A DNA stretch of 64,000 nucleotides from Acinetobacter higginsii (GTDB lineage: Bacteria > Pseudomonadota > Gammaproteobacteria > Pseudomonadales > Moraxellaceae): positions 71,032 to 135,031 of the forward strand of contig NZ_KB850071.1 of the NCBI RefSeq assembly GCF_000369525.1. Reading direction: 5' to 3'. The notes beneath the pieces were generated by a model. It was not told the origin of the DNA. It did not search any database and saw nothing but the letters and a program-made list of their open reading frames with translations. The position numbers and the translations under genes were made by a program. Shown piece by piece: positions 26,228-37,097 of this stretch (position 1 is its first letter; every line of letters starts with the position of its first letter).

Positions 26228-26284
26228 CCGCCCCACAAAAATCTTGAGGGGCGGATAATAACCTAATTAGCCTACTGAAATCAA
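26228..26284 (-). promoter_or_regulatory. Possible alpha-operon promoter and GC-rich hairpin upstream of rpsM
   Basis: On the minus strand, a -35-like TTGATT (26279-26284) and -10-like TATTAT (26255-26260) have an 18-nt spacer. A CCGCCCC/GGGGCGG stem (26228-26254) follows immediately. The two conflict in part, since transcription from this -10 would begin inside the 5' arm. The hairpin has no T run, so it is not a clear terminator. Confidence 0.35.
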
Positions 26285-26299
26285 CAGGTCTTAATTAAA

Positions 26300-26416
26300 T
26301 TAACCTTGACGCTGCTTATGACGAGGTTCTGCGCTACAAATTACGCGAATAACCCCATTACGACGGATAACTTTACAGCTACCACAAATTTTCTTTACAG
26401 AAGCTTGTACTTTCAT
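26300..26416 (-). CDS. rpmJ: 50S ribosomal protein L36
   Basis: 38 residues. Cys11, Cys14, Cys27 and His33 form the zinc site of the C+ type ([27 protein letters not shown]). It was found by reading the gap between secY and rpsM, 21 nt after secY. It is the usual last gene of the spc operon. Confidence 0.97.
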
Positions 26417-26437
26417 GATGAAACCTTCTAAGTGCGC

Positions 26438-27796
26438 TTATCCCTTAGGATGAGCAGTCGTTTTTCTCATTAACGTTTGATTATCATATTGATGCGAAGT
26501 AAGGTGCGCTTGGAGTTGCGCCATAAAGTCCATTACGACTACGACGACAATCAATAAAGATGTTCCACCCAAATGGAATGGAATACCAAACGAACTTTGC
26601 AGTACCATAGGCATTAAACACACTACAGTAATGTAAATTGCACCAATGAAGGTCAAACGGTTAAGAATATGATCTAAATAACGAGCCGTTTGCTCACCTG
26701 GGCGGATACCAGGCACATATGCCCCGCTACGCTTTAAATTCTCTGAAACTTCTTTCGGGCTAAAAACTAGCGCAGTATAGAAATAACAGAAGAAGATAAT
26801 TAACGCGCCAAAGAGCATTAAATACAACGGCTGTCCAGGCGATAACACCAATGCCAGATCTTGTAGGCTGCGCTTCACAATCCCTGCATTTGGATCAGCA
26901 CTTCCTAACCATTGTCCCAAGCTCGCTGGAAATAATAACAATGAGCTTGCAAAAATCGCTGGAATTACACCGGCCATGTTAATTTTTAACGGCAAATGCG
27001 TTTGCTGTGCAGTAAATACACGACGACCTTGCTGTTTTTGTGCGTAGTTCACTGGGATACGACGTTGTGCTTTTTCAATAAACACGATCGCAGCTAAAAC
27101 GGCTAATGAGAGTAAACCGAATACAGCTAAACCAATTAAGCTACCCTGACCATTCTGTACAGACGTAAACGACTGAATCACAAGATTTGGCAAACCTGCC
27201 ACAATACCTGCGAAAATGATCATCGAGATACCATTACCAACACCACGTTCGGTAATTTGCTCGCCCAACCACATCAAGAACATCGTCCCAGCAACTAACG
27301 AAGTTACTGCTGGGACGTAGAATGCCAGGCCTGACGTTAAGGTAATACCTTGACTAATCAAGCCAGCACACATCCCTACACCTTGCACGAGTGCAAGAAA
27401 TAAGGTGCCGTAACGCGTATATTGATTGATCTTACGTTTGCCTTGCTCGCCTTCTTTTTTCAAAGCTTCTAGCGAAGGAACTACCGTAGACATTAACTGC
27501 ACGATAATCGATGCAGAAATGTACGGCATAATCCCTAACGCCAGAATCGACATGCGTTCTAATGCACCACCAGAGAACATGTTAAATAAACCTAAGAAGG
27601 TACCTTCATTAGCTTTAAAAAACTGTGCTAGCGCTACATTATCAATCCCCGGCAACGGAATATGCGCTCCTAGTCGAAAGACCAATAACGCGCCAATCAA
27701 AAACATTAATCGACGAATAATTTCACGGTATTTCACATGAAATGGTTGGCCTTTCATCATGTTTACATGACCTGAAGAACTAGGAGTCATAGACAC
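26438..27796 (-). CDS. secY: SecY translocase subunit
   Basis: The 452-residue core of the SecYEG channel in the inner membrane has ten helices. The conserved early segment reads [21 protein letters not shown], and the C5-loop region follows [18 protein letters not shown]. The GTG at 27796 has the better-spaced GGAG; an ATG two codons later is an alternative. It lies 6 nt after rplO. Confidence 0.97.
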   Translation of the reverse strand: MSMTPSSSGHVNMMKGQPFHVKYREIIRRLMFLIGALLVFRLGAHIPLPGIDNVALAQFFKANEGTFLGLFNMFSGGALERMSILALGIMPYISASIIVQLMSTVVPSLEALKKEGEQGKRKINQYTRYGTLFLALVQGVGMCAGLISQGITLTSGLAFYVPAVTSLVAGTMFLMWLGEQITERGVGNGISMIIFAGIVAGLPNLVIQSFTSVQNGQGSLIGLAVFGLLSLAVLAAIVFIEKAQRRIPVNYAQKQQGRRVFTAQQTHLPLKINMAGVIPAIFASSLLLFPASLGQWLGSADPNAGIVKRSLQDLALVLSPGQPLYLMLFGALIIFFCYFYTALVFSPKEVSENLKRSGAYVPGIRPGEQTARYLDHILNRLTFIGAIYITVVCLMPMVLQSSFGIPFHLGGTSLLIVVVVVMDFMAQLQAHLTSHQYDNQTLMRKTTAHPKG

Positions 27797-27802
27797 TCGA
27801 GA

Positions 27803-28243
27803 TTACTCCTCGACTTTACCGCCAGCAGCTTCAACAGCAGCTTTAGCGCCTTTAGTCAACACAACACCTTTAACAGTGAATGCGCGAGTGATTTCACCAG
27901 AAAGAACGATGCGAGCACGAATTTGGTCACGACGAACAACATTCGCAGCTTTTAAAGTTTCAAGGCTAACAACATCACCTTCAACTTTATTCAACTCAGA
28001 CAAACGTACTTCAGCAGTTTTCAAAGCGATTTGGCTAGTGAAACCGAATTTAGGCAAACGACGATATAACGCAGTTTGACCGCCTTCAAAGCCTGGACGA
28101 GTACCACCACTTTTACGTGAGTTTTGACCTTTGACACCACGGCCACCAGTCTTACCAACGCCAGAACCGATACCACGGCCTAAACGACGGTTATCACGCT
28201 TAGCACCTTCTGCAGGTGCAAGTTCATTTAAACGCAGAGTCAT
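27803..28243 (-). CDS. rplO: 50S ribosomal protein L15
   Basis: 146 residues. The Gly/Arg-rich N-terminal extension ([20 protein letters not shown]) threads into 23S rRNA; the globular C-terminal half follows. Late-assembly 50S protein, 3 nt after rpmD. Confidence 0.97.
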   Translation of the reverse strand: MTLRLNELAPAEGAKRDNRRLGRGIGSGVGKTGGRGVKGQNSRKSGGTRPGFEGGQTALYRRLPKFGFTSQIALKTAEVRLSELNKVEGDVVSLETLKAANVVRRDQIRARIVLSGEITRAFTVKGVVLTKGAKAAVEAAGGKVEE

Positions 28244-28246
28244 GGC

Positions 28247-28423
28247 TTATTCCTCTACACTAACCATATAGTAAACTTTGTTGACCATACCACGGTTAGA
28301 AGGCGTATCTTGCACTTCTACAGTATGACCAATACGACGCAGACCTAAACCTTTAAGGCAAAGTTTATGATTTTTTAAACGATGCGAAGAAGATTTAGTC
28401 TGGGTAACTTTAATCGTTTTCAT
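28247..28423 (-). CDS. rpmD: 50S ribosomal protein L30
   Basis: 58 residues, starting [20 protein letters not shown], with the family segment [20 protein letters not shown]. Identified by translating the gap between rplO and rpsE; it is 6 nt after rpsE and 3 nt before rplO. Confidence 0.96.
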   Translation of the reverse strand: MKTIKVTQTKSSSHRLKNHKLCLKGLGLRRIGHTVEVQDTPSNRGMVNKVYYMVSVEE

Positions 28424-28429
28424 GATTGA

Positions 28430-28927
28430 TTACCCTTGAATTTGTTCTACTGAAAGACCACGTTTCGCAGCGACTTTCTCAGGAGAAGTCATATCACGCA
28501 AACCTTTGAAAGTTGCGTTTACTACGTTAGCAGCATTTGTAGAACCATAACATTTAGCAAGTACGTTATGTACACCTGCAGCTTCAAGAACAGCACGCAT
28601 AGCGCCACCAGCAATTACGCCAGTACCTTCTGAAGCAGGTTGCATGTATACACGGCTTGCGCCATGACGAGCATTCACAGGGTGTTGTAAAGTAGTGCCC
28701 GCAAGGTCTACAGTAATCATGTTACGACGAGCAGCTTCAAGTGCTTTAGAAATAGCAGCTGGAACTTCACGTGCTTTACCACGACCAAAACCTACACGAC
28801 CATTACCATCGCCCACAACAGTTAATGCTGTGAAAGAGAAGATACGACCACCTTTAACAACCTTGGCTACACGATCAACGGCAACCAGCTTTTCAACGAG
28901 ACCTTCGTTTTGTTCAACTTTCGCCAT
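28430..28927 (-). CDS. rpsE: 30S ribosomal protein S5
   Basis: 165 residues. The double-stranded RNA-binding N-terminal part ([19 protein letters not shown]) and [18 protein letters not shown] are followed by the C-terminal beta-alpha domain. It lines the mRNA entry and affects accuracy. Two nt after rplR. Confidence 0.98.
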   Translation of the reverse strand: MAKVEQNEGLVEKLVAVDRVAKVVKGGRIFSFTALTVVGDGNGRVGFGRGKAREVPAAISKALEAARRNMITVDLAGTTLQHPVNARHGASRVYMQPASEGTGVIAGGAMRAVLEAAGVHNVLAKCYGSTNAANVVNATFKGLRDMTSPEKVAAKRGLSVEQIQG

Positions 28928-28929
28928 GA

Positions 28930-29280
28930 TTAGAACTCCAAGCCGCCTTCACGAGCAGCATCAGCCAAGGCTTTGATACGACCATGATATTTAAAACCAG
29001 AACGGTCAAATGCAACTTTGGTAACACCAGCTGCTTTAGCACGTTCTGCGATCAAAGCACCAACTTTCGTAGCTGCATCTACATTACCTGTAGTACCGCT
29101 ACGTAAAGATGCATCTAAAGTTGAAGCTTGCGCTAAAACTTTTCCACCATCTGCTGAAATAACTTGCGCATAGATGTGACGCGGCGTGCGGTTTACACAC
29201 AAACGAGTCGCACCCAATGCACGAATGTGCAAGCGTGTGCTTTTCGCACGACGCAAACGGGTTTGTTTCTTTTCGTTCAT
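28930..29280 (-). CDS. rplR: 50S ribosomal protein L18
   Basis: 116 residues. It binds 5S rRNA with L5 in the central protuberance. Family landmarks are the basic N-terminus ([20 protein letters not shown]), [12 protein letters not shown] and the C-terminal [20 protein letters not shown]. Confidence 0.98.
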   Translation of the reverse strand: MNEKKQTRLRRAKSTRLHIRALGATRLCVNRTPRHIYAQVISADGGKVLAQASTLDASLRSGTTGNVDAATKVGALIAERAKAAGVTKVAFDRSGFKYHGRIKALADAAREGGLEF

Positions 29281-29294
29281 AAGAACCTCGCGCC

Positions 29295-29828
29295 TTATTT
29301 CTTCTTAGCTTCTTTACGAAGAATAACTTCATCCGAATAACGAACACCTTTACCTTTATATGGTTCAGGAGAACGGTATGCACGGATTTCCGCTGCCACT
29401 TGACCTAACAACTGCTTGTTTGCTGACTTCAAAATGATTTCAGTCGCAGTTGGAGTTTCCGCTGTTACACCTTCAGGTAAAGCGTAGTCAATCGGGTGTG
29501 AGTAACCAAGGTTAAGGTTTACAGAAGTACCCTTAACCGCAGCTTTATAACCAACACCAACAAGCTGTAACTTACGTTCGAAGCCTTCGCTAACACCTTT
29601 TACAAGGTTGTTCAATACAGCGCGAGCAGTACCAGCCTGCATCCAAGCGTCTTTCGACTCTTTAGCTGGAGCAAGTTGAAGTTTACCTTCTTCCTGTTTT
29701 AGCTCGACCAGCGCATGCAGGTTGAAAGACAATGTACCTTTGCTGCCTTTCACTTCGACCTGCCGGCCGTTCTGAGTAACTGTTACACCATTAGGTACAG
29801 TTACTGGGGCTTTAGCCACACGAGACAT
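29295..29828 (-). CDS. rplF: 50S ribosomal protein L6
   Basis: 177 residues, same as E. coli. Two related domains; the C-terminal signature reads [23 protein letters not shown]. It lies near the factor-binding site at the base of the L7/L12 stalk. Confidence 0.98.
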   Translation of the reverse strand: MSRVAKAPVTVPNGVTVTQNGRQVEVKGSKGTLSFNLHALVELKQEEGKLQLAPAKESKDAWMQAGTARAVLNNLVKGVSEGFERKLQLVGVGYKAAVKGTSVNLNLGYSHPIDYALPEGVTAETPTATEIILKSANKQLLGQVAAEIRAYRSPEPYKGKGVRYSDEVILRKEAKKK

Positions 29829-29841
29829 GAGGAATCACCTA

Positions 29842-30237
29842 TTAAGAAACAAAAGCAATAACTTCACCACCAACGCCCGCAGCACGTGCAGCGCGATCAG
29901 TCATGATGCCTTTGCTTGTAGAAACAATTGCAATACCTAAACCTTGCTTAACGCTAGGAATTTTATCTTTACCGCGATATTGGCGTAGACCTGGACGGCT
30001 TACACGCTTAACGGTTTCGATAACTGGTTTGCCTTCGAAATATTTTAAAGTAATTGTCAAAGTAGATTTTGTTTCTTCAGAAGCAACTTCTACATTTGAA
30101 ATATAACCTTCTTGTTGAAGTACGTTTGCAATAGCAACTTTCAACTTAGAAGAAGGCATAGAAACAGTTTGTTTCTTAGCCATTTGTGCGTTACGAACAC
30201 GTGTTAGCATGTCGGCAACGGTATCTTGCATACTCAT
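29842..30237 (-). CDS. rpsH: 30S ribosomal protein S8
   Basis: 131 residues, starting [18 protein letters not shown] and ending with the [24 protein letters not shown]-binding loop. It binds 16S helix 21. In E. coli it also represses the spc operon at rplE; I did not find the equivalent site by eye. Confidence 0.98.
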   Translation of the reverse strand: MSMQDTVADMLTRVRNAQMAKKQTVSMPSSKLKVAIANVLQQEGYISNVEVASEETKSTLTITLKYFEGKPVIETVKRVSRPGLRQYRGKDKIPSVKQGLGIAIVSTSKGIMTDRAARAAGVGGEVIAFVS

Positions 30238-30248
30238 TTAGTCGCTCC

Positions 30249-30554
30249 TTACCAGCTTGCCTTAACAACGCCTGGTACATCACCCTGCATTACTGTGTCA
30301 CGTAATTTGTTACGGCTTAAACCGAACTTACGGAAGTAACCATGAGGACGACCAGTTAAACCACAACGGTTACGAAGACGTACTGGAGATGCGTTACGTG
30401 GCAATGCCTGTAACTTTAATGTCGCTTCGAAACGTTCTTCGTCACTTGCATTTACATTAGCAATCGTTGCTTTTAATTCAGCACGTTTTGCAGCGTATTT
30501 AGCAACTGTCTTTTCGCGTTTCAATTCGCGATTAATCATACCTTTCTTAGCCAT
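30249..30554 (-). CDS. rpsN: 30S ribosomal protein S14, zinc-free form
   Basis: 101 residues, the long C- form without the CxxC zinc pairs of the short paralog; only one Cys remains in [20 protein letters not shown]. Located in the 30S head. The L36 of this operon, by contrast, is the zinc-binding form. Confidence 0.97.
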   Translation of the reverse strand: MAKKGMINRELKREKTVAKYAAKRAELKATIANVNASDEERFEATLKLQALPRNASPVRLRNRCGLTGRPHGYFRKFGLSRNKLRDTVMQGDVPGVVKASW

Positions 30555-30563
30555 ATCGACCTC

Positions 30564-31100
30564 TTATTTGAACGGGAAGCCGAATGCACGCATAAGCGCA
30601 CGGCCTTCGTCATCGCTACGAGCAGTTGTCGTAATAGTGATGTCTAAACCACGGATACGATCAATCTTGTCAAAATCGATTTCAGGGAAAACGATTTGCT
30701 CTTTTAAACCCATAGAGTAGTTACCACGACCATCAAATGATTTCGAAGAGAAACCACGGAAGTCACGGATACGAGGGATTGCGATCGAGATCAAACGATC
30801 CAAGAATTCGTACATTTGGTCGCCGCGTAAAGTAACTTTACAACCGATCGGCCAACCATCACGGATTTTGAAACCAGCGATTGATTTACGAGCAAGTGTC
30901 ACAACTGGTTTTTGACCAGCAATGAGTTGCATGTCAGCAACAGCGCCATCTAATAATTTCTTATCAGTTGCAGCTGCGCCTACACCCATGTTAAGAGTGA
31001 TTTTTGTGATGCGAGGAATATCCATCACATTCTTAACGCTAAGTTCTTCTTGTAACTTTGCTTTAAGTTCGTCGTTGTAACGTGCTTTAAGTCTGGCCAT
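30564..31100 (-). CDS. rplE: 50S ribosomal protein L5
   Basis: 178 residues. Binds 5S rRNA and contacts the P-site tRNA. Signatures: [31 protein letters not shown] and the C-terminal [21 protein letters not shown]. Confidence 0.98.
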   Translation of the reverse strand: MARLKARYNDELKAKLQEELSVKNVMDIPRITKITLNMGVGAAATDKKLLDGAVADMQLIAGQKPVVTLARKSIAGFKIRDGWPIGCKVTLRGDQMYEFLDRLISIAIPRIRDFRGFSSKSFDGRGNYSMGLKEQIVFPEIDFDKIDRIRGLDITITTTARSDDEGRALMRAFGFPFK

Positions 31101-31115
31101 TGCCTTTTCAACCTA

Positions 31116-31433
31116 TTACTTCGCTACCGCCACTGATTCACCATTTGATTTATAAACACGAGTTTTCGCGCCATCAATCACTTGGTAACCAATACGGTCA
31201 GCCTTTTGGGTTGTAGCATTAAAAATTGCCACGTTTGAAATATGAAGCGTAGCCTCTTGAGTAACGATGCCGCCTTCAGCGCCAGTTACACGGTTTGGCT
31301 TTTGATGCTTCTTCACTAAGTTAAGGCCTTCGACCTTAACTCGATCTTCAGAAACTGACAAAACGATACCTTGTTTGCCTTTTTCTTTACCTGCGATCAC
31401 AATTACTTGATCGCCTTTTTTAATCTTAGCCAT
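31116..31433 (-). CDS. rplX: 50S ribosomal protein L24
   Basis: 105 residues with an N-terminal KOW motif ([18 protein letters not shown]). An assembly initiator that binds the 5' end of 23S rRNA. Nine nt after rplN. Confidence 0.98.
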   Translation of the reverse strand: MAKIKKGDQVIVIAGKEKGKQGIVLSVSEDRVKVEGLNLVKKHQKPNRVTGAEGGIVTQEATLHISNVAIFNATTQKADRIGYQVIDGAKTRVYKSNGESVAVAK

Positions 31434-31442
31434 GATTGCCTC

Positions 31443-31811
31443 TTATAGAACTTCAGGAGCCAATGAAATGATTTTCATGAACTGTTCAGTACGAAGTTCA
31501 CGAGTCACTGGTCCGAAGATACGAGTAGCAATCGGAGCTTTGTTGTTGTTCAAAATAACAGCCGCGTTATCGTCGAAACGAATAACAGAACCGTCTGGAC
31601 GACGGATGCCGAACTTTGTACGAACAACTACAGCATTCATCACGTCACCTTTTTTAACACGTGCGCGTGGAATTGCTTCTTTTACAGTAACTTTAATAAT
31701 ATCGCCAACTGAAGCATAACGACGGTGTGAACCACCAAGTACTTTAATACATTGTACGCGGCGTGCACCACTATTGTCTGCTACGTCGAGCATACTTTCG
31801 GTTTGAATCAT
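31443..31811 (-). CDS. rplN: 50S ribosomal protein L14
   Basis: The ATG at 31811 gives 122 residues (E. coli 123) and the universal start [19 protein letters not shown] longer frame exists but extends into the hairpin region upstream and is not family-like. First gene of the spc cluster; a 92-nt gap with a long stem-loop separates it from rpsQ. Confidence 0.97.
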   Translation of the reverse strand: MIQTESMLDVADNSGARRVQCIKVLGGSHRRYASVGDIIKVTVKEAIPRARVKKGDVMNAVVVRTKFGIRRPDGSVIRFDDNAAVILNNNKAPIATRIFGPVTRELRTEQFMKIISLAPEVL

Positions 31812-31830
31812 TGCCCTACTCCAAAACCGA

Positions 31831-31888
31831 GCATCACCGGTCACAATTTCGAAAGGCTCAAAGAGTACTCGAAATTGTCCGATGATGC
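31831..31888 (-). other. Long hairpin between rpsQ and rplN
   Basis: In the transcript, GCATCATCGG pairs with CCGGTGATGC (one wobble) and, directly inside, ACAATTTCGA pairs perfectly with TCGAAATTGT. This gives about 20 paired bases with a 2-nt bulge and a 16-nt loop. No T run follows, so it is not an ordinary terminator. It lies at the S10/spc boundary. Confidence 0.7.
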
Positions 31889-31903
31889 AACAAGAACGTC
31901 TAA

Positions 31904-32161
31904 TTACTCAGCAGCAGCTTCAACTACTTCCACTAAAGTCCAAGCTTTAGTTTTAGAAATTGGGCGGCTTTCTTTGATGGTTACCAAGTCGCCTAATTTA
32001 GCAACATTGTTCTCATCATGAGCGTGTAATTTAGTTGAACGGCGGATTGATTTGCCATACAACGGGTGTTGAACGCGGCGTTCAATAAGCACAACAATAG
32101 ACTTGTCCATTTTGTCGCTTACGACTTTGCCGGTTAACGTGCGGACTGTTTTTTCACTCAT
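31904..32161 (-). CDS. rpsQ: 30S ribosomal protein S17
   Basis: 85 residues, an OB-fold primary binder of 16S rRNA. Landmarks: [22 protein letters not shown] and [18 protein letters not shown]. Its start overlaps the rpmC stop (ATGA), implying coupling. Last gene of the S10 cluster. Confidence 0.98.
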   Translation of the reverse strand: MSEKTVRTLTGKVVSDKMDKSIVVLIERRVQHPLYGKSIRRSTKLHAHDENNVAKLGDLVTIKESRPISKTKAWTLVEVVEAAAE

Positions 32162-32355
32162 TGTCCGTTCCCCTGTTTTTCGGTAAGGAGTGTCTTAATA
32201 CGAGCAATTGTCTTACGAGCAATTTGCACTTCATGCGATTTGCCTAGTTGACCAGTTGCTTTCGCCATACGAAGACGGAATTGGTTAAGCTGTTGCTCAT
32301 CAAGCAAAGCTTTCAACTCTTCTACCGACTTTTCACGTAGATCTTTAGTTTTCAT
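32158..32355 (-). CDS. rpmC: 50S ribosomal protein L29
   Basis: 65 residues, an antiparallel helical hairpin near the tunnel exit, where signal recognition particle and trigger factor dock. Signature [26 protein letters not shown] (split here: [21 protein letters not shown]). Overlaps rplP by one base (TAATG) and rpsQ by four. Confidence 0.97.
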   Translation of the reverse strand: MKTKDLREKSVEELKALLDEQQLNQFRLRMAKATGQLGKSHEVQIARKTIARIKTLLTEKQGNGQ

Positions 32356-32768
32356 TACATCACCGTCCGAGTCACGATAGTGGTTTTAAACGGGAGTTTA
32401 GCAGCAGCTAAAGCAAAAGCTTCACGCGCTAACTCATCGCTAACACCTTCAATTTCGTACAGGATCTTACCTGGCTGGATCTGACAAACCCAGTATTCCA
32501 CGCTACCCTTACCTTTACCCATACGTACTTCTAATGGTTTTTCGGTAATTGGTTTGTCTGGGAATACGCGGATGAAGATTTTACCACCACGTTTGATACG
32601 ACGGCTAATGGTACGACGTGCAGCTTCAATCTGACGCGCAGTCATACGACCACGTTCAGTTGCTTTAATTGCAATCGAACCAAATGATACTGTACTACCA
32701 CGGTGCGCTAGACCAGTGTTACGGCCTTTGTGCACTTTACGGAATTTGGTACGTTTAGGTTGCAACAT
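32355..32768 (-). CDS. rplP: 50S ribosomal protein L16
   Basis: 137 residues, starting [19 protein letters not shown]. Binds near the A site and peptidyl transferase centre; the conserved loop [20 protein letters not shown] is present. Three nt after rpsC. Confidence 0.98.
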   Translation of the reverse strand: MLQPKRTKFRKVHKGRNTGLAHRGSTVSFGSIAIKATERGRMTARQIEAARRTISRRIKRGGKIFIRVFPDKPITEKPLEVRMGKGKGSVEYWVCQIQPGKILYEIEGVSDELAREAFALAAAKLPFKTTIVTRTVM

Positions 32769-32771
32769 GGA

Positions 32772-33524
32772 TTATTCTCCCTTGTCAGCAGCACGGTCAC
32801 CGCGACGACCACGACGCTCTTGACCTTCACCACGACCACGACCACGTTTAGCTGGACGCTCTTCAGCAGGAGCAGGGTTCATGACTTGTTTCATGCCACC
32901 TAAGATCTCGCCACGGAAAATCCAAACTTTAACACCGATCGTACCGTATGTTGTTTCTGCGCGCATAGTTGCATAGTCGATGTCAGCACGAAGCGTATGC
33001 AAAGGTACACGACCTTCACGATACCACTCAGTACGAGCAATCTCTGCACCACCTAAACGGCCAGAAACTTCAACTTTGATACCTTTAGCGCCAGCACGCA
33101 TTGTGTTTTGAACCGCACGTTTCATAGCACGACGGAACATAACACGCTTTTCTAATTGAGAAGCAATCGCTTCAGCAACTAAACGTGCGTCCAAGTCAGG
33201 GCGATCAATTTCATTGATGCTAACTTGAGCTGGAACACCCATAATGTTGGTGAGTTCGCGCTGTAATTTCTCAATATCTTCGCCTTTTTTACCGATAACG
33301 ATACCAGGACGAGCAGTACTAATTGTTACTTTAGCAGCGCCTGTAGGACGTTCGATAAGAATATTGCTGATCATCGCGTTTTTAAGTTTTTTAGTTAAAA
33401 ACTCACGAACTTGAAGATCTTTAAGCAAGTATTCAGCATATTGTTTCGGACTCGCATACCAGTTAGCGTTATGACGTTTCACAACACCTAGGCGGATACC
33501 GATTGGATGAACCTTCTGACCCAT
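32772..33524 (-). CDS. rpsC: 30S ribosomal protein S3
   Basis: 250 residues with the KH type-2 domain [19 protein letters not shown] at about 77-95 and the C-terminal S3 domain. The last 30 residues form an Arg/Gly/Glu tail ([18 protein letters not shown]) that makes it about 17 residues longer than E. coli S3 (233). It forms the mRNA entry pore and helicase site with S4 and S5. Confidence 0.98.
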   Translation of the reverse strand: MGQKVHPIGIRLGVVKRHNANWYASPKQYAEYLLKDLQVREFLTKKLKNAMISNILIERPTGAAKVTISTARPGIVIGKKGEDIEKLQRELTNIMGVPAQVSINEIDRPDLDARLVAEAIASQLEKRVMFRRAMKRAVQNTMRAGAKGIKVEVSGRLGGAEIARTEWYREGRVPLHTLRADIDYATMRAETTYGTIGVKVWIFRGEILGGMKQVMNPAPAEERPAKRGRGRGEGQERRGRRGDRAADKGE

Positions 33525-33525
33525 A

Positions 33526-33855
33526 TCAAACCCCTACCTTAACGGTGATGTGACAAGTACGCTTAGTAATACGATCTGCACGGCCTTTAGCACGTGGCAT
33601 GATACGTTTAAGGCTCATGCCTTCATCAACGTAAATCGTAGTTACTTTAAGGTCATCAACATCTAAGCTGTTGTTGTGTTCAGCATTCGCGATTGCAGAT
33701 TCAAGTGCTTTTTTAACAAGCACAGCTGCTTTCTTGTTGCTGAAGTTCAAAATGTCTATCGCACGTGCAACCGACTTACCACGGATCAAATCAGCAACTA
33801 AACGTGCTTTTTGTGCCGAGATAGCGGCACCGCGTAATTTAGCAGTTACTTCCAT
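33526..33855 (-). CDS. rplV: 50S ribosomal protein L22
   Basis: 109 residues from the second of two adjacent ATGs (33858 adds one Met). The extended beta-hairpin that lines the peptide exit tunnel contains [20 protein letters not shown]. One nt before rpsC. Confidence 0.98.
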   Translation of the reverse strand: MEVTAKLRGAAISAQKARLVADLIRGKSVARAIDILNFSNKKAAVLVKKALESAIANAEHNNSLDVDDLKVTTIYVDEGMSLKRIMPRAKGRADRITKRTCHITVKVGV

Positions 33856-33866
33856 CATAGCACCTA

Positions 33867-34142
33867 TTAACGTTTAGACTTCTTATCAACACCGTGACCA
33901 CGATAGGTACGAGTTGGCGCGAATTCACCCAATTTATGACCAACCATGTGTTCAGTAACAATTACTGGAACGTGGTTACGGCCATTGTGAACAGAAATTG
34001 TTAAACCAACAAAGTCTGGAAGGATCATTGAACGACGTGACCAAGTTTTGATCGGCTTACGGTTGTTAGCAGCAATCGCAGCTTCAACCTTAGCGAACAA
34101 ATGCGCGTCGACGAATGGACCTTTTTTTAATGAACGAGGCAT
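33867..34142 (-). CDS. rpsS: 30S ribosomal protein S19
   Basis: 91 residues, starting [15 protein letters not shown], with [18 protein letters not shown] near the end. Forms a complex with S13 in the 30S head. Confidence 0.98.
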   Translation of the reverse strand: MPRSLKKGPFVDAHLFAKVEAAIAANNRKPIKTWSRRSMILPDFVGLTISVHNGRNHVPVIVTEHMVGHKLGEFAPTRTYRGHGVDKKSKR

Positions 34143-34155
34143 TATTCAGATTCCC

Positions 34156-34980
34156 TTACTTGACGCGACGGTCGCGAATAATCATCTTAGTCGTACGCTT
34201 ATTGGTACGTGTCTTGTACCCTTTAGCTTTTTGACCCCATGGACTTACAGGTTGAATACCTTTACTACGTCCTTCACCACCACCGTGTGGATGGTCTACT
34301 GGGTTCATCGCCATACCACGAACGGTAGGACGAATACCACGCCAGCGCGCAGCACCAGCTTTACCCAATGAACGAAGGTTGCTTTCTTGGTTAGAAACTT
34401 CACCAATTACAGCACGACATTCAACGTGGACTTTACGCATTTCACCAGAACGTAAACGAACGATAGCGTAAGAACCATCACGACCCAACAACTGAACTGA
34501 AGTACCAGCAGAACGTGCTAATTGAGCACCTTTACCGATTTTAAGTTCAAGGTTGTGAAGTGTAGAACCGATTGGCATGTTGCGAAGTGGCAAGCAGTTA
34601 CCTGGACGAATTGGAGCATCGTTACCAGATTGTACTTTATCACCAGCACGTAGGCCTTTAGGCGCAATGATGTAACGACGCTCACCGTCAGCATATTTCA
34701 ATAAAGCAATATGAGCTGTACGGTTAGGATCGTATTCAATACGCTCTACAGTCGCAGGGATACTGTCTTTGTTACGTTTAAAGTCAACAATACGGTAGTT
34801 TTGCTTATGACCACCACCCACGTGACGTGTAGTGATGTGACCATTATTATTACGACCACCAGTACGTTTTTTAGCTTCTACCAACGGTGCATAAGGAGCG
34901 CCTTTGTGAAGATGGTCATGAACCACTTTCTCTACAAAGCGACGTCCTGGAGACGTTGGCTTACATTTTTGAATTGGCAT
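34156..34980 (-). CDS. rplB: 50S ribosomal protein L2
   Basis: 274 residues. Contains the conserved [19 protein letters not shown] loop with the His important for peptidyl transferase activity, at about 222-238. Essential for subunit association. Eleven nt after rplW. Confidence 0.98.
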   Translation of the reverse strand: MPIQKCKPTSPGRRFVEKVVHDHLHKGAPYAPLVEAKKRTGGRNNNGHITTRHVGGGHKQNYRIVDFKRNKDSIPATVERIEYDPNRTAHIALLKYADGERRYIIAPKGLRAGDKVQSGNDAPIRPGNCLPLRNMPIGSTLHNLELKIGKGAQLARSAGTSVQLLGRDGSYAIVRLRSGEMRKVHVECRAVIGEVSNQESNLRSLGKAGAARWRGIRPTVRGMAMNPVDHPHGGGEGRSKGIQPVSPWGQKAKGYKTRTNKRTTKMIIRDRRVK

Positions 34981-34991
34981 AATTCTCGTCC

Positions 34992-35312
34992 TTATTCCGC
35001 TGCGTTTTCAGCGGTATCGCCCAAGTCAGCCATTTCTACATCTTGGCCAGCTTTCAGGGTGACGTATGCTTTTTTCACATCAGAACGACGTCCTAATGTT
35101 TTACCAAAGCGTTTTGTTTTACCTTTAGTGATCGTTGTATTGATTTTTACAACTTCAACACCAAAGAGCTGCTCAACTGCTTTCTTGATTTCAAGTTTGT
35201 TTGCATTTAATGCAACTTTGAACACTTGAACACCAGCAGTATCACCTAAAACTTGTGCTTTTTCTGAGAATACTGGTCCTAATAGGACTTGATAGATACG
35301 TTCGTTGTTCAT
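34992..35312 (-). CDS. rplW: 50S ribosomal protein L23
   Basis: 106 residues. Tunnel-exit docking site for trigger factor and SRP; landmarks [16 protein letters not shown] and [19 protein letters not shown]. Overlaps rplD by 4 nt. Confidence 0.98.
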   Translation of the reverse strand: MNNERIYQVLLGPVFSEKAQVLGDTAGVQVFKVALNANKLEIKKAVEQLFGVEVVKINTTITKGKTKRFGKTLGRRSDVKKAYVTLKAGQDVEMADLGDTAENAAE

Positions 35313-35911
35313 CCGAGTTCTACCTCAATTTTCTTAGCAGCAGCTACAGACATTACAACTTTATCAAATGCGATCAAGCTAACAGGATCAATAGCAGTAG
35401 CATCAACCACATCAACGTGTGGAAGGTTGCGAGCTGCGAGATACAAGTTCTCATCTACAGCATCTGTAATGATCAATGCGCGAGTTGCATTCAAGTCTGT
35501 AAGTTTTGCAAGCAAGTCTTTAGTTTTTGGAGCTGCAACAGCAAACTCTTCAACTAATACAAGACGATCTTGGCGAACAAGTTCAGCTAAGATACATTGC
35601 ATTGCACCGCGGTACATCTTACGGTTTACTTTTTGAGACCAATCTTGTGGGCGAGCAGCAAAAGTTTTACCACCACCAACCCAGATAGGGCTACGAATAG
35701 AACCCGCACGAGCGCGACCAGTACCTTTTTGACGGAATGGCTTTTTACCACCGCCAGAAACATCTGCACGTGATTTGTGAGCACGAGTACCTTGACGACC
35801 ACCAGCTAAGTAAGCTGTAACAACTTGGTGTACAAGAGCTTCGTTAAATTCACGTCCGAAAGCAACTTCAGACAATTCAACAGCAGAGCCGGAAACAGTT
35901 TTTAAATTCAC
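35309..35911 (-). CDS. rplD: 50S ribosomal protein L4
   Basis: 200 residues. The tunnel-lining loop is present ([19 protein letters not shown], then [11 protein letters not shown]). In E. coli L4 also represses its own operon through the S10 leader; whether the leader here is a target is not known. Confidence 0.98.
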   Translation of the reverse strand: MNLKTVSGSAVELSEVAFGREFNEALVHQVVTAYLAGGRQGTRAHKSRADVSGGGKKPFRQKGTGRARAGSIRSPIWVGGGKTFAARPQDWSQKVNRKMYRGAMQCILAELVRQDRLVLVEEFAVAAPKTKDLLAKLTDLNATRALIITDAVDENLYLAARNLPHVDVVDATAIDPVSLIAFDKVVMSVAAAKKIEVELG

Positions 35912-35922
35912 AGTATTTCCCC

Positions 35923-36561
35923 TCAGGCCTTGATGGTAGGACGTACAACAACGTCACCGCCAGTTGAACCAGGAATAGCACCCTTAACAACTAAAACAGA
36001 ACGTTCAGCGTCAATAGATACAATTTCAAGACCTTGAACTGTTACGCGTTCGTCACCTAAGTGACCAGCCATTTTCTTGCCTTTGAACACGCGACCAGGT
36101 GTCTGGTTTTGACCTGTAGAACCTAATACACGGTGAGATACAGAGTTACCATGAGTAGCATCTTGCGTACGGAAATTCCAACGCTTAACACCACCTTGGA
36201 AACCTTTACCTTTTGACTGACCAGTTACGTCAACAATTTGACCAACTGTGAACAGATCAACACCGATAGAAGCACCCACTTCACGGCCTTCAAGCTCAGC
36301 TTCAGTAACACGGAACTCTTTAACTAAACGACCAGCAGCAACACCCGCTTTCGCGAAGTGACCTTTCTGAGCGTTAGTTACGCGCGATTCGCGACGTTCA
36401 CCAGTAGTTACTTGAATTGCTTGATAACCATCAGTTTCAAGTGTTTTGATTTGCGTAATGCGGTTTGGATCGACTTCGATAACTGTAACAGGTACAGATA
36501 CACCAGCATCTGTAAAGACGCGAGTCATACCACATTTGCGACCGACTAAACCAATAGCCAT
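35923..36561 (-). CDS. rplC: 50S ribosomal protein L3
   Basis: 212 residues from the ATG at 36561, which has GAGG at good spacing; an ATG at 36567 would add two residues. Signature [19 protein letters not shown] and the methylated-Gln loop ([18 protein letters not shown]). The 59-nt gap from rpsJ holds a TTAACTT/AAGTTAA hairpin (36591-36607). Confidence 0.97.
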   Translation of the reverse strand: MAIGLVGRKCGMTRVFTDAGVSVPVTVIEVDPNRITQIKTLETDGYQAIQVTTGERRESRVTNAQKGHFAKAGVAAGRLVKEFRVTEAELEGREVGASIGVDLFTVGQIVDVTGQSKGKGFQGGVKRWNFRTQDATHGNSVSHRVLGSTGQNQTPGRVFKGKKMAGHLGDERVTVQGLEIVSIDAERSVLVVKGAIPGSTGGDVVVRPTIKA

Positions 36562-36620
36562 GTGCATAAACCTCTAAAAAAGCGGCCTAATTAACTTAAA
36601 AAGTTAATCAACCGAAAGCC

Positions 36621-36932
36621 TTAACCCAAAGCGATCTGAACATCAACACCAGCAGCAAGATCTAACTTCATCAATGCATCAACAGTTTTATCTGTTGGTT
36701 GAACGATGTCGATCAAACGCTTATAAGTGCGGATTTCGTACTGATCACGAGCGTCTTTGTTGACGTGTGGTGAAGTAAGAACGTTGAAGCGTTCGATGCG
36801 AGTAGGCATCGGAATTGGACCACACACTTGTGCGCCAGTACGCTTAGCGGTTTCTACGATCTCTTGAGCAGATTGATCAATCAGACGATGATCAAAAGAC
36901 TTCAAACGGATACGAATTCTCTGGTTAGACAT
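36621..36932 (-). CDS. rpsJ: 30S ribosomal protein S10
   Basis: 103 residues, as in E. coli, from the ATG at 36932 ([20 protein letters not shown]). A longer frame adds 12 leader residues and is not family-like. S10 is also NusE, the partner of NusB in antitermination. First gene of the whole ribosomal block. Confidence 0.98.
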
Positions 36933-36972
36933 ACCAGTAAACTCCAAGCCAAATATATAAAGAATCACCCAT

Positions 36973-37091
36973 GACGCACCTCACCATTCTGGTAAGTGTC
37001 AAGGGCAGTGAAAATCACTAAGGTCATGATCGATGCCACGACTGTAATGCGTTAACTACTTTCTTCGTAGTAAACGCCCTCCATTTGAGGG
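36973..37091 (-). promoter_or_regulatory. Structured leader of the S10 operon
   Basis: About 160 nt separate the promoter from the rpsJ ATG. In the transcript there are hairpins with stems CCCTC/GAGGG (37077-37091), ACTAC/GTAGT (37055-37071) and CTTACCA-GAA-TGGTGAG (36980-36996), the last extended by outer pairs to 36973-37000. These could host autoregulation or antitermination. Confidence 0.45.
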
Positions 37092-37097
37092 TCGCTC

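Noticed and set aside
34711..35229. 172-codon antisense frame over rplB and rplW
   Set aside because: Shadow of highly conserved ribosomal genes, with a Ser/Thr/Phe-rich composition typical of the reversed strand.
37021..37091. A small RNA gene in the rpsJ leader
   Set aside because: The structures can be explained as the leader of the S10 operon. No terminator lies between the promoter and rpsJ that would define a separate RNA.
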